Assembly (NCBI RefSeq): GCF_001707825.1
Contig: NZ_LYBM01000003.1
Location: 1-64,000 of the forward strand
Source of the DNA: Veronia pacifica
GTDB lineage: Bacteria; Pseudomonadota; Gammaproteobacteria; Enterobacterales; Vibrionaceae
Direction: 5' to 3'
DNA length: 64,000 nucleotides
The translations under genes and the position numbers were made by a program. Of this stretch, positions 9,151 to 18,111 are shown piece after piece (positions within the stretch are counted from its first letter, which is position 1; the number at the start of each line of letters is the position of its first letter). The notes beneath the pieces were generated by a model, which made no database searches, was not told where the DNA came from, and worked only from the letters and a program-made list of their open reading frames with translations.

Positions 9151-11218
9151 AGGTGACGTGTACGCCGATCCAGATCCGATTTTCGGCAAGTTAAACTGGG
9201 ACGTAATTCCTTATACTGACCCAGTCATTCTTCCAGTGATGCTGGCAGCAGTCCTTGGGGGCTTGGGCCTCTTTGGTCTTATTACTTACTACGGTAAGTG
9301 GAAGTATCTTTGGGATGAATGGCTCACATCTGTCGACCACAAAAAAATTGGTGTTATGTATGTTATCGTTGCGGCGGTAATGCTTTTCCGTGGCTTCGCT
9401 GACGCGTTCATGATGCGTACCCAACAAGCCGCTGCAACTCTCGACGGGGCCGGTTATCTTCCACCGGAACACTATGACCAGATATTTTCTGCGCATGGTG
9501 TGATAATGATTTTTTTCGTCGCTATGCCATTCGTGGTTGGCCTGATGAACGTGATCGTCCCACTTCAAATCGGTGCCCGCGACGTAGCCTTCCCCTTCTT
9601 GAACTCATTGAGCTTCTGGCTATTCGTTGTTGGTGCACTTCTGATCAACATGTCACTGTTTATCGGTGAGTTCGCCGCAACAGGTTGGTTGGCGTATCCT
9701 CCGCTCTCAGGCATGGAGTATAGTCCCTGGGTTGGTGTCGATTATTGGCTCTGGGCACTTCAGATCTCAGGTATTGGTACTTTGCTGACTGGTGTTAACT
9801 TTGTCGTTACCATCATCCGCATGCGTGCACCCGGCATGACGCTCATGCAAATGCCTGTGTTTACTTGGACATCACTGTGTGCAAACGCCCTGATCGTTCT
9901 CGCATTCCCAATCCTGACCGTTACCCTGACACTGCTCACGCTTGACCGCTACATCGGTACCCATTTCTTTACCTCAGACATGGGCGGCAACATGATGATG
10001 TACGTCAACCTGATCTGGGCGTGGGGCCACCCTGAGGTATACATCCTCATTCTGCCAGCGTTTGGTATCTTCTCTGAAGTTACAGCGACCTTTTCGCGTA
10101 AGCGCCTATTCGGCTATACCTCTCTGGTATGGGCAACTGCAGTTATCATGGTTCTGTCATTCATCGTATGGCTGCACCACTTCTTCACCATGGGTGCAGG
10201 AGCAAGTGTTAATGCCTTCTTCGGTATTGCCACAATGATTATCTCGATACCGACTGGTGTTAAGATTTTCAACTGGCTGTTTACGATGTACAAAGGCCGT
10301 GTTGAATTCACTTCAAGCATGTGGTGGACGATCTCGTTCCTTATCACTTTCACCATTGGTGGTATGACGGGCGTTATGTTAGCGGTTCCTGCTGCAAACT
10401 TTGTATTGCATAACAGCTTGTTCGTTATCGCGCACTTCCACAATGTCATTATCGGTGGCGCACTGTTTGGTTACTTTGCAGGTTTCACTTACTGGTTCCC
10501 GAAAGCGACTGGTTTCAAGCTGAACGAGAAGTACGGCAAGATCGCATGTGTTCTGTGGACAGTCGGTTTCTTTGTTACCTTCATGCCAATTTACGTGCTT
10601 GGTTTCAACGGTATGACCCGTCGTCTGAATGTTGCTGATAACCCTGAGTGGGCACCGCTGCTGTGGATTGCTGCTGTAGGTGTCATGATCATCGCAGCAG
10701 GCATCGCAACTCAGTTCTATCAAGTTTACGTCAGTATCCGTGACCGCAAACTGAACGAGGACGTTACTGGTGACCCGTGGGATGGTCGTACTCTTGAGTG
10801 GGCAACCTCTTCACCACCAGCGTTCTACAACTTTGCGACGCTGCCAAAAATCCATGACCGTGATGAACATTTCTACATGAAGGAAAATGGAGAAGCGTAC
10901 AAAGCACCTGACCGTTACAAGCGTATCCATATGCCGAAAAACACATGGGCCGGCGTTGTAATTAGTGCATTCTCGCTAGCAATGGGCTTCGGTTTTGTAT
11001 GGCATATTTGGTGGATGGTTATTTTCGGTACCCTGGGTATTGTCGCGTCTTGGATTGCATACAGCTTCGAACGCAACAAAGACTATTACGTTGAAGTATC
11101 TGAAGTTGAAGCAATTGAGCGTGAGCATCTGGCTCGTGTCCATGGCAAACAGCCAATTACCAGTGAAGAAGATGATTCTAAACCTTCTGACCTGAAACCA
11201 GCAGATTCATTGGCATAA
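9140..11218 (+). CDS. cyoB: Cytochrome bo3 ubiquinol oxidase subunit I
   Basis: The catalytic haem-copper subunit, 692 residues, with many membrane helices. CuB and haem ligands are all visible: WGHPEVY (His 297 and the cross-linked Tyr), WLHHFFTMG, and HFHNV. The quinol-site block [14 protein letters not shown] and the proton-channel region are as in E. coli CyoB, which supports quinol rather than cytochrome c as donor. The frame is open from 9080, but ATG 9140 ([18 protein letters not shown]) is the family start and overlaps the cyoA end. It is the second gene of a tight cyoABCDE operon. Confidence 0.96.
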   Translation: MAYKGDVYADPDPIFGKLNWDVIPYTDPVILPVMLAAVLGGLGLFGLITYYGKWKYLWDEWLTSVDHKKIGVMYVIVAAVMLFRGFADAFMMRTQQAAATLDGAGYLPPEHYDQIFSAHGVIMIFFVAMPFVVGLMNVIVPLQIGARDVAFPFLNSLSFWLFVVGALLINMSLFIGEFAATGWLAYPPLSGMEYSPWVGVDYWLWALQISGIGTLLTGVNFVVTIIRMRAPGMTLMQMPVFTWTSLCANALIVLAFPILTVTLTLLTLDRYIGTHFFTSDMGGNMMMYVNLIWAWGHPEVYILILPAFGIFSEVTATFSRKRLFGYTSLVWATAVIMVLSFIVWLHHFFTMGAGASVNAFFGIATMIISIPTGVKIFNWLFTMYKGRVEFTSSMWWTISFLITFTIGGMTGVMLAVPAANFVLHNSLFVIAHFHNVIIGGALFGYFAGFTYWFPKATGFKLNEKYGKIACVLWTVGFFVTFMPIYVLGFNGMTRRLNVADNPEWAPLLWIAAVGVMIIAAGIATQFYQVYVSIRDRKLNEDVTGDPWDGRTLEWATSSPPAFYNFATLPKIHDRDEHFYMKENGEAYKAPDRYKRIHMPKNTWAGVVISAFSLAMGFGFVWHIWWMVIFGTLGIVASWIAYSFERNKDYYVEVSEVEAIEREHLARVHGKQPITSEEDDSKPSDLKPADSLA

Positions 11219-11234
11219 GGGACTAAGAGCAGTT

Positions 11235-11879
11235 ATGACCACAGAAGTAAAAAATACATTTGACCCAAACGTCGCTGCTCAGTCGCATGACGGTCATGAT
11301 CACGATGATCATGACCATCACGACTACGCAGGTGATACGATTTTTGGTTTCTGGATTTATATCCTGAGTGACTGTTTGTTATTCGGTACTCTGTTTGCAG
11401 TGTACGCCGTATTCTCAAACAGCTTTGCTGGCCAGATTGAGCCAAAAGAACTGTTTAACCTGACGTTCGTGTTAGGTGAAACAGCCCTTCTATTGTTGAG
11501 TAGTTTCACTTTCGGCATCGCGATGCTGAAATCACACACTGAAGACATGCAAGGTATGTTCAAGTGGCTGGGTATTACCTTTGCCCTTGGTCTGTCTTTC
11601 CTTGTCATGGAGCTTTATGAGTTCTGGCACTTCAGCCACGAAGGTGCAACCTTCCACAGCAGTGCCTACTGGTCATCATTCTATGCACTGGTTGCAACGC
11701 ACGGACTTCACGTGTTTGCAGGTCTTGTATGGATGAGCGTTTTGTTTGTCCACTTTAAACGTGATGGGTTCAGTGAAGAGAACAAGACCCGTCTGGCGTG
11801 CCTGAGCCTGTTCTGGCACTTCCTTGATGTTATCTGGATCTGTGTATTCAGTGTGGTGTATTTGATGGGAGTATTGTAA
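11235..11879 (+). CDS. cyoC: Cytochrome bo3 ubiquinol oxidase subunit III
   Basis: Subunit III, 214 residues, with about five membrane helices. Blocks FGFWIYILSDCLLFGTLFAVYAV, ELYEFWHFSHEGATFHSSAYWSSFYALVATHGLHV and FWHFLDVIWICVFSVVYL (given here only as landmarks) match CyoC. An odd feature is a His/Asp-rich N-terminal stretch, HDGHDHDDHDHHDY at about residues 17-30, before the first helix; it could bind metal. The stop codon shares one base with the cyoD start (TAATG), implying translational coupling. Confidence 0.95.
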   Translation: MTTEVKNTFDPNVAAQSHDGHDHDDHDHHDYAGDTIFGFWIYILSDCLLFGTLFAVYAVFSNSFAGQIEPKELFNLTFVLGETALLLLSSFTFGIAMLKSHTEDMQGMFKWLGITFALGLSFLVMELYEFWHFSHEGATFHSSAYWSSFYALVATHGLHVFAGLVWMSVLFVHFKRDGFSEENKTRLACLSLFWHFLDVIWICVFSVVYLMGVL

Positions 11880-12217
11880 TGGCAACTTCTTCAGAGCATG
11901 GCCAGGGCGGTCAAGCGCATGGTAGCGTTAAAGAGTATGTACACGGTTTGATTTACTCTATCGTATTGACTCTTGTACCCTTTGCCATGGTGATGGCAAA
12001 CATGGGTTCAACACAGTTAATCGTTGGTGTGATCATGGTTTTTGCCGTCGCACAGATTATGGTACAGCTGGTGTTCTTCTTACACATGAACACCTCATCC
12101 GAGCAGATGTGGAACACCACTTCCGCAGTATTTGTGGTCGTAATTGTGGCCATTATTCTTGTTGGCTCGTTGTGGATCATGGATCACCTGAATCACAACA
12201 TGCTGATGGGTCACTGA
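11879..12217 (+). CDS. cyoD: Cytochrome bo3 ubiquinol oxidase subunit IV
   Basis: A 112-residue protein with three membrane helices. The blocks YVHGLIYSIVLTLVPFAMVM and QLVFFLHM match CyoD, the small subunit that helps assemble the CuB site. It overlaps cyoC by one base and is followed 12 bases later by cyoE. Confidence 0.93.
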   Translation: MATSSEHGQGGQAHGSVKEYVHGLIYSIVLTLVPFAMVMANMGSTQLIVGVIMVFAVAQIMVQLVFFLHMNTSSEQMWNTTSAVFVVVIVAIILVGSLWIMDHLNHNMLMGH

Positions 12218-12229
12218 TCGGATATCGCC

Positions 12230-13141
12230 ATGATTAAACCTTATCTAAAACTCACCAAACCCGGCATTATAGGCGGCAACTTAGTTGCGCGTGGTGGCGT
12301 GCTTCTCGCTTCACAAGGCAATATCGATTGGTTGTTACTGTTGGCAGTTTGCTTCGGTACAACCTTGATTGTTGCATCAGGATGCGTCTTCAATAACGTG
12401 ATTGATATAGATATTGACCGCCTAATGAAGCGAACCTGTGAACGTGAGTTGGTAAAAAAAGTAGTTCCCGTTTCCTATGCGCTTGCATGGGCAACGACAC
12501 TCGGCATTGTTGGTTTTTACACACTTTATGCATTTACCTCACTTGTCGCTTTTGAATTTGGAGTACTCGGATTTGCTGTTTATGTAGGCTTATACAGCCT
12601 TCACTACAAACGTAAATCTGTCTACGGTACGCTTATCGGTGGCTTGTCTGGTGCGTGTCCGCCTGTTATCGGTTATTGTGCCGTAACAGGTCATTTTGAT
12701 GCTGGTGCTGCTATTCTCTTCATTACTTTCTGTATCTGGCAACTTCCGCATTCTTATGCCATTGCTATATACCGTTTTGAAGATTACAAGTCAGCGTCTA
12801 TCCCCGTTCTACCTGTTGAGGTGGGCGTAGCTCGTGCCCGTTATCACATTATCGGTTACATCATTGCCTTTGCTATTGCTTCTCTTGCACTCACCTATCT
12901 TGGTTATGCTGGAAGCTGGTACGCATTGGGTATGGGTCTGGTCAGCCTTCACTGGTTATATATAGCTAAAGTCGGTTATCAGAAAGTACCTGATGAGCAG
13001 TGGGGCAAACAAATGCTTCTTTGCTCTATCGCAAGCATTATGGTGTTCTGTGTGATGATTTCACTCGACTTTTCTTCTGAAAACATTACTGATTCTTTCC
13101 AAGCTAATACCCAAACCCCGGTGTTTGTGGAGCAAGGCTAA
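12230..13141 (+). CDS. cyoE: Protohaem IX farnesyltransferase (haem O synthase)
   Basis: A 303-residue UbiA-family membrane enzyme that makes haem O for the bo3 oxidase from protohaem and farnesyl diphosphate. The prenyl-diphosphate motif NNVIDIDIDRLMKRT and a second Asp-containing block around YRFEDYKSASIPVLPVE are present, with several membrane helices. It starts with KPYLKLTKPGI, the usual CyoE beginning. Its stop overlaps the start of the SCO gene by one base. Confidence 0.95.
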   Translation: MIKPYLKLTKPGIIGGNLVARGGVLLASQGNIDWLLLLAVCFGTTLIVASGCVFNNVIDIDIDRLMKRTCERELVKKVVPVSYALAWATTLGIVGFYTLYAFTSLVAFEFGVLGFAVYVGLYSLHYKRKSVYGTLIGGLSGACPPVIGYCAVTGHFDAGAAILFITFCIWQLPHSYAIAIYRFEDYKSASIPVLPVEVGVARARYHIIGYIIAFAIASLALTYLGYAGSWYALGMGLVSLHWLYIAKVGYQKVPDEQWGKQMLLCSIASIMVFCVMISLDFSSENITDSFQANTQTPVFVEQG

Positions 13142-13761
13142 TGACAAAAAACCCCGTAAAAATAGTGCTCCTTCTTGGAGCACTTGCCCTCGCCACTCTC
13201 ATGGCTCTTTATTTCTACAACATCACAACACCTGTCGGTGAAAAGCAAAAACAACTAAAGGACTTGGGTGGACAGTTTCAGCTGAATAGCGTCAATGGAA
13301 CAGTAAGTCTTGACCAGCTAAAAGGCCAAACCGTTGTGCTTTATTTTGGGTTTCTTAACTGTGCAGAAGTATGCCCTTCATCAATGGGCGTTATGTCTGC
13401 TGCATTTTCTCAGTTATCACCCGAGGCATACGACCACGTTCAAGGCATCTTTGTCAGTGTTGACCCCGGCCGTGATGATCTTAAATCACTCAACAAGTTT
13501 GCTAAATACTTTGACAAACGCATGCAAGGGATAACAGGCACTGAAGAGGAAATTCAGGCTCTGACCAAGCAGTATGGTGTTTACTTCGATCTGGTTGATA
13601 TGGAGTCTTCAGAGCTAAGCTATACCGTTGACCATGCATCACGCTTCTACATTGTTAACGCTGATGGAAAACTTGTGGACGCAATGAGCCACACGACGAC
13701 ACCAATCGAGCTTGCTGCTGGCATTGAGCGTGCATACAACAAATACCTTGCAAAAAATTAG
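13141..13761 (+). CDS. SCO1/SenC family copper chaperone
   Basis: A 206-residue membrane-anchored periplasmic thioredoxin-fold protein. An N-terminal helix (about residues 7-27) is followed by the copper motif CAEVC (Cys 74, Cys 78) and the distal His 165 in VDHASRF, the full ligand set of SCO proteins. SCO proteins normally mature the CuA site of cytochrome c oxidases; the oxidase encoded here lacks CuA. It may supply CuB, act in thiol redox control, or serve another oxidase. It is fused to the operon by a one-base overlap with cyoE. Confidence 0.9.
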   Translation: MTKNPVKIVLLLGALALATLMALYFYNITTPVGEKQKQLKDLGGQFQLNSVNGTVSLDQLKGQTVVLYFGFLNCAEVCPSSMGVMSAAFSQLSPEAYDHVQGIFVSVDPGRDDLKSLNKFAKYFDKRMQGITGTEEEIQALTKQYGVYFDLVDMESSELSYTVDHASRFYIVNADGKLVDAMSHTTTPIELAAGIERAYNKYLAKN

Positions 13762-13770
13762 GAAACAACA

Positions 13771-14268
13771 ATGAAAAAGACTTCTCTTTGTCTGGCTCTG
13801 ATGCTGAGCTGTTTTCACCCTCTGGCGATAGCATGTAGCGATCATCATTCCGAGACTCAGGAGCCTTTAAATTATTCTGAGGTTCAGAATGTTAGCGATG
13901 TACTGACAATTGAGGGCGCGAGAGCAAAAGCAACCATTCCCGGCGTCAAGGTTAGCTCTGGTTATATGAAAATTATTAACAAGAGCGACAAAGCTATCCG
14001 CCTGACTAGTGCCACAACGTCAGTTGCAGATCATACAGAATTCCACCGTATGTTTATGCGCGACAGTCGTATGGCAATGCGTAAATTGGATGCGCTTGAA
14101 GTGCCAGCAAATGGTTCAATAGAGCTTAATCACCAAGGTTACCACCTCATGTTTATGGGTGTGCAAAATGCTTTTGAACCGGGTCAGGTGATTAAAGTCA
14201 CCATGACAGAGGATAATGGTCAGACTCATGATGTGTTGCTGACAGTAACACCGATTAAGAAACATTGA
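13771..14268 (+). CDS. PCuAC family periplasmic copper chaperone
   Basis: A 165-residue exported protein with a signal peptide ending near AIACS. It carries the PCuAC copper site: a His in HTEFHRMFM, Met residues in the MRDSRMAMRKL block, then HLMFMG. These proteins carry Cu(I) in the periplasm and usually work with SCO proteins. The second His-rich start, SDHHSETQ, is just after the signal peptide. It lies nine bases after the SCO gene in the cyo operon. Confidence 0.88.
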   Translation: MKKTSLCLALMLSCFHPLAIACSDHHSETQEPLNYSEVQNVSDVLTIEGARAKATIPGVKVSSGYMKIINKSDKAIRLTSATTSVADHTEFHRMFMRDSRMAMRKLDALEVPANGSIELNHQGYHLMFMGVQNAFEPGQVIKVTMTEDNGQTHDVLLTVTPIKKH

Positions 14269-14286
14269 TCAGTCGGAGATAAGAGT

Positions 14287-14793
14287 ATGAGACCTGTTCC
14301 CTTTGCCGCTGGTTTAGTCTGTGTATTTACGTCAAGTCTCTTCGCAACTGGAGTAAGTGCAGAGACATCAATGGACAGTGTACTAAAAAGCCAGTCTATC
14401 CCCTGCTCCACCGAGCTCAGGGTGCTTGCTGAAAAAACACTGAAAGAAAATCCGCATCGGATGCTGCCTTACAAAAATAAGTCTGACGATATTCATTTGT
14501 TCAATGCGCTTGCTGTAACCAGCTATCGTGACCGTGACAGCCATGTTACGTTCCATGGTGTCAAAAATTTCAGCGGTGGCTGTGATACTTCAGTTACTGA
14601 AAGCTATGTATTACAGACAGCGTGTGCAGATGCTCGTCATGAGGCATTCAGTAAATGGGATTTTCAGGGAAAATTGAATGAACACACATATGTTCTTGAA
14701 AGCAAGCGTATAAAAGGAAAACAGGCTTTTCTTACTGACCAGTTCAAGAAATACTGTTTGGTAACAACCAGGCAGGTTGTTGGTAATTGGTAA
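14287..14793 (+). CDS. Exported protein of unknown function at end of cyo operon
   Basis: I do not recognise this 168-residue protein. It begins with a clear signal peptide (PFAAGLVCVFTSSLFATGVSA) and the mature part contains four Cys residues (PCSTEL, GGCDTS, TACADA, KYCLV) that could form two disulfides. No membrane helix or lipobox is seen. It follows the PCuAC gene by 18 bases and precedes a terminator, so it is probably the last gene of the oxidase operon and acts in the periplasm. A role in copper or oxidase assembly is only a guess from position. Confidence 0.7.
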   Translation: MRPVPFAAGLVCVFTSSLFATGVSAETSMDSVLKSQSIPCSTELRVLAEKTLKENPHRMLPYKNKSDDIHLFNALAVTSYRDRDSHVTFHGVKNFSGGCDTSVTESYVLQTACADARHEAFSKWDFQGKLNEHTYVLESKRIKGKQAFLTDQFKKYCLVTTRQVVGNW

Positions 14794-14815
14794 TAGGCTT
14801 GAACCCGACGTTAAA

Positions 14816-14840
14816 GAGCACTCTTTTGAGTGCTTTTTTA
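14816..14840 (+). terminator. Terminator of the cyo operon
   Basis: Stem AGCACTC with GAGTGCT around a TTTT loop, followed by a T-run. It is 23 bases after the last stop codon. Confidence 0.8.
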
Positions 14841-14977
14841 GTTTTACAACCCAATACTCTATGATATTGAATTTCGTAAAACGGCTCCCAAATCAACTGC
14901 ACAAAGACTCTAGACCCGTGAAATAATGGTAGTTTGAATAGATACGTCTATTCAGGAAAAACAGAAGTACCTTCTTT

Positions 14978-15784
14978 ATGATCCCCATACCAAACTATGC
15001 CAATTATTCTTTTGATGAACTGCTCGACGCCAAAAATAATATTGATGGCGAGGAATACCCGGAGCGTTTCAGAGCACTTGAGCAGGAGATTGAGGCTCGA
15101 CTCGAAAATAAAGAGCAAAACGCCGAGTTAATAGAAGAACTTGACGGAGAGAAGTTCAAAAATTTCTTTCGGCGTTTCTTTGCGCTTACATTGGACATTA
15201 TTTTACTTTCATTCGTTTTGTGGGCTGTTGGTGCTGTTATGTTGCCGGATGCTCTCTCATCCCAGCCGGATATAAATCCGCCAGCCGAACTAACACAAGA
15301 ATCTTTCATCGAGCTTCAGCAGAAAATTGAGGCCGCCACACAAGCCCAACAAAAATTAATTTCGGAGCATTGGGTTATAATCTGCGTCCATTATTTTGCT
15401 AATGCTTTCATTTTCTTGTTCTACTTCATCTTAATGCATTACAAGTTCGGACAAACACTGGGGAAAATGGCCCTGAATGTCATTGTTGTTGACAACGAAA
15501 CTGAAAACAAACTCACCATGGCGCAATCAATTCGCCGTTCAAGCATAGATATATTTACAGGATTTTATTTTGTCACAACATCAGTGATTGAAATTATAAA
15601 CATAGATACTCGAGAGCCAATCAATGCAATCATAATGGAATCTCCAATGTTTCAATTCAACATTATGATTTCGTTTCTATTACTCGGTTTGCATACAGCA
15701 CAATACATAGTCCCACTGTTCAACAAAAAACGCCGAGGCTTGCATGATTACATTGCAGGAACTTTGGTCGTCAGAGCCGATTAA
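14978..15784 (+). CDS. RDD family membrane protein
   Basis: A 268-residue protein with an N-terminal acidic, coiled-coil-like segment (about residues 1-55) and then an RDD domain. RDD features are the Arg/Asp pair in RRFFALTLDIILL, the central GQTLGKMALNVIVVD, and the C-terminal KKRRGLHDYIAGTLVV. Three to four membrane helices are visible. RDD proteins are of mostly unknown function; some are linked to ion transport under salt stress. It stands alone between the cyo terminator and a converging SDR gene. Confidence 0.85.
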   Translation: MIPIPNYANYSFDELLDAKNNIDGEEYPERFRALEQEIEARLENKEQNAELIEELDGEKFKNFFRRFFALTLDIILLSFVLWAVGAVMLPDALSSQPDINPPAELTQESFIELQQKIEAATQAQQKLISEHWVIICVHYFANAFIFLFYFILMHYKFGQTLGKMALNVIVVDNETENKLTMAQSIRRSSIDIFTGFYFVTTSVIEIINIDTREPINAIIMESPMFQFNIMISFLLLGLHTAQYIVPLFNKKRRGLHDYIAGTLVVRAD

Positions 15785-15833
15785 CATCGTCTAGCGGAGG
15801 GCAGTCCTCCCTCCGCTATCAGCTATCAGAAAT

Positions 15834-16568
15834 CTACCAAGACAAACTTCTTCCACCATCAACAGTAAGAATCTGACCTGTGATGTAACGACTAGATTCT
15901 AGATCGAGTATCGCTTTAGCAACATCCTCAGCAGTGCCTTTTCTAGCCAGAGGTACGGTGTTGATTATGTTCTCTTTCTCAGCATCATCCATTCCATTTT
16001 CCGGCCATAAAATTGCACCTGGTGCAATTCCATTTACCCTGATCTCAGGCCCAAGTTCGACTGCCAGTGATTTCGTCATCATCACATTGGCCGCTTTTGC
16101 CATGCAATAGAGGCTATGCCCTTTCAGCGGCCGATCGGCATAAATATCTGCAATATTAATGACACTGCCTGCCGAATCACGTAATGCCGCAGCACAAGAC
16201 TGGGTAAGAAAGAATGGTGCTTTAAGGTTACTGCCAAACAGCGCATCCCAATCCTTCGACGTCGCTGAGTCAACAGGAGTTGGGTAAAACATTGATGCAC
16301 TGTTTATAAGGCAGTTTAGTCGGCCCCATACGTTGATAGCCTCGATAGCTAAACGCTTTACCGCATTTTCATCACACAGGTCTGCCTGAATAACGGCTGC
16401 AGAGTCCTCGCGTTCAACATTCAACGCTGCAGCCAGTGCATGACCTTCTTCTAGTGAGCTGTGACAATGAATAACAACCTTAAATCCAGCGCTATGAAAG
16501 GTTTCAGTAATCACTTTTCCGAGGCGGCGAGCAGCGCCTGTAACCAATACAACTTTATCTTGGTTCAT
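15834..16568 (-). CDS. SDR oxidoreductase, pteridine reductase-like
   Basis: A 244-residue classical short-chain dehydrogenase. The nucleotide motif is TGAARRLGKVI, with Arg residues suited to NADPH, the NSAS block replaces NNAG, and the catalytic Tyr-Lys pair is in YCMAK. The C-terminus DGGRSLSW is typical for SDR. The TGAARRLG start and the IADIYAD block are like bacterial pteridine reductases (FolM/PTR1-like), which reduce dihydrofolate or dihydromonapterin; substrate choice is inference. It converges with the RDD gene and lies downstream of the LysE pseudogene on the same strand. Confidence 0.8.
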   Translation of the reverse strand: MNQDKVVLVTGAARRLGKVITETFHSAGFKVVIHCHSSLEEGHALAAALNVEREDSAAVIQADLCDENAVKRLAIEAINVWGRLNCLINSASMFYPTPVDSATSKDWDALFGSNLKAPFFLTQSCAAALRDSAGSVINIADIYADRPLKGHSLYCMAKAANVMMTKSLAVELGPEIRVNGIAPGAILWPENGMDDAEKENIINTVPLARKGTAEDVAKAILDLESSRYITGQILTVDGGRSLSW

Positions 16569-16603
16569 CCCTGAACGTCCTTTTCACATCAAGCTATCTT
16601 GGC

Positions 16604-17202
16604 TCAACGGTTGACCAAGGCCAGCGCTCCAGCGGCTGAAGCATAAATGGATGCCACAACATTATTCGCCGCCTTCGACTTTAATCGGGTAATAAACTTG
16701 GATGCAAAAAAGGCATAGCTGGCGTAGACGCTGAAAGAGATAGCTGCACCCGTACAGAGTATTGTTACTGCCTGCGCAGCCAGAGGTTTATCTGCAGAGA
16801 TATAAACAGGTAGCAGCATCATATTGACAAGAATAACCTTGGGATTAGACAAAGACACCAATATTGCAGTGAAGAATATTCTCGCACGGCTTATGCTCCC
16901 AGCCTGCTGATGAGAAGATGGAGCCGCTCTCCATGCTTTGTAAGCCAGCACCAACATATAGGCAACACCTGCCCACTTAAGATAAATGAGAATATCCATA
17001 TGACTCGACAACAACAGTCCCAATCCTGCCAGCACTATGCCCTGATTTAAAGCTGTTGCAATAGCAAACCCTGATGCGGCCATCAGGCCTCCCCGTATAC
17101 CGTTGGTCATCCCTTGAGCAACGCATAGGCAGCATTTGCACCCGGAAGCGCAATTGCTGCACCGAAAGTTACCACATAGAGAAACCAAAGACTGATCGTC
17201 AC
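16604..17202 (-). pseudogene. LysE family amino acid exporter, frameshifted
   Basis: A LysE/RhtB-type exporter of about 199 residues if the frame is restored. From GTG 17202, behind an AAGGAG site, the frame reads TISLWFLYVVTFGAAIALPG and on to AAYALLKG, then hits a stop; the continuation AQGMTNGIRGGLMAASGFAIA is in the next frame and is then open to 16604. A single G missing near 17119 (GTTGCTC instead of GTTGGCTC) explains the break. The rest is intact with five to six helices and the LSNPKVILVN block. It is either a recent pseudogene or a sequence error. Confidence 0.8.
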
Positions 17203-17250
17203 ACCTTACTCCTTATTTATTATTCACTACTTAACTTTATTTATGTGTTA

Positions 17251-17960
17251 TCAGGTTAACGAATTTTTGCCGATCAGCTGACCAATCGACTCGCCCCAGA
17301 CACGGTATCCTTTCACATTGGGGTGATACCCGTCCGTAGCCATTAGCTCCGGAGTTATCATCATATTTGCCGGGACAAACTGCCAACCGTTTTTATGGCA
17401 CATTTCCTCAAGAGACGCGTTGAGTAACTTGGACCTTACGCCAAGAAACCAACTCAAAGGAGCAGGTAATGCGGGAAACTGGTGCATGGCTGGTACACCA
17501 GTGATAAACACCTTCGTCGAGGGGTCTCCGAACTTCTCTACGCAAGCACTGGTTCGTGTTCGCCATTTTTTGATGACTGTCATTCCTACCGTATCATTGA
17601 CACCCATGGTCACGATAAGTAAATCGATTTGTTCATCGACAGCGGGCAACCTTAATATCTCTGATACTCTTGCACCACTTTTACCGACAACATGCGCTTT
17701 TATTCTTGTATTCGCCGAGGTTTCAAGCGTTCTCACTATGTTGGCTGTCAGGCCATCGGAAATGTCTTCAACCCCTACCCCAACAACTGTGCTTCACCGA
17801 TATGCAGCAGAGAGAGTTCTTGCTGCTGGCCGAACGTCCTCTCACCCTTAGCCTCAGGAAGACGGACAGTATTCTCTTTTACCCGTTTGCCTTGCCGAAT
17901 GATCACAGGCAGCAGCAGTAAAAAACAAAGCTGCAGTCCATATAACAAAATTACGCGCAT
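17251..17960 (-). pseudogene. SGNH/GDSL family hydrolase, frameshifted and lacking the catalytic Ser
   Basis: An exported or membrane-anchored SGNH hydrolase in two frames. The first part, from 17960, has an N-terminal hydrophobic helix (ILLYGLQLCFLLLLPVII) and reaches LLHIGEAQLLG, then a stop. The continuation VGVEDISDGLTANIVRTLE is in the next frame and runs to 17251. One G missing in the run at 17778-17781 explains it. Block I, normally GDS or GES, reads GEA, so the nucleophile Ser is Ala. The Asn block (MGVNDT) and the C-terminal Asp-His pair (DGYHP) remain. Two independent lesions suggest a real decaying gene. Confidence 0.75.
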
Positions 17961-18111
17961 TGGATTTCCATTTTCCTAAGAAATAAATTGGTTCAGCCCG
18001 CTATTTCACTGTTTGTCGGGTGACATAACCCTTCATCGCATCCTGCCACAGTAGACACCCAACCCTAATATGCTAACAACTCAACGATATCACTACATGA
18101 GAGTATGCAAA

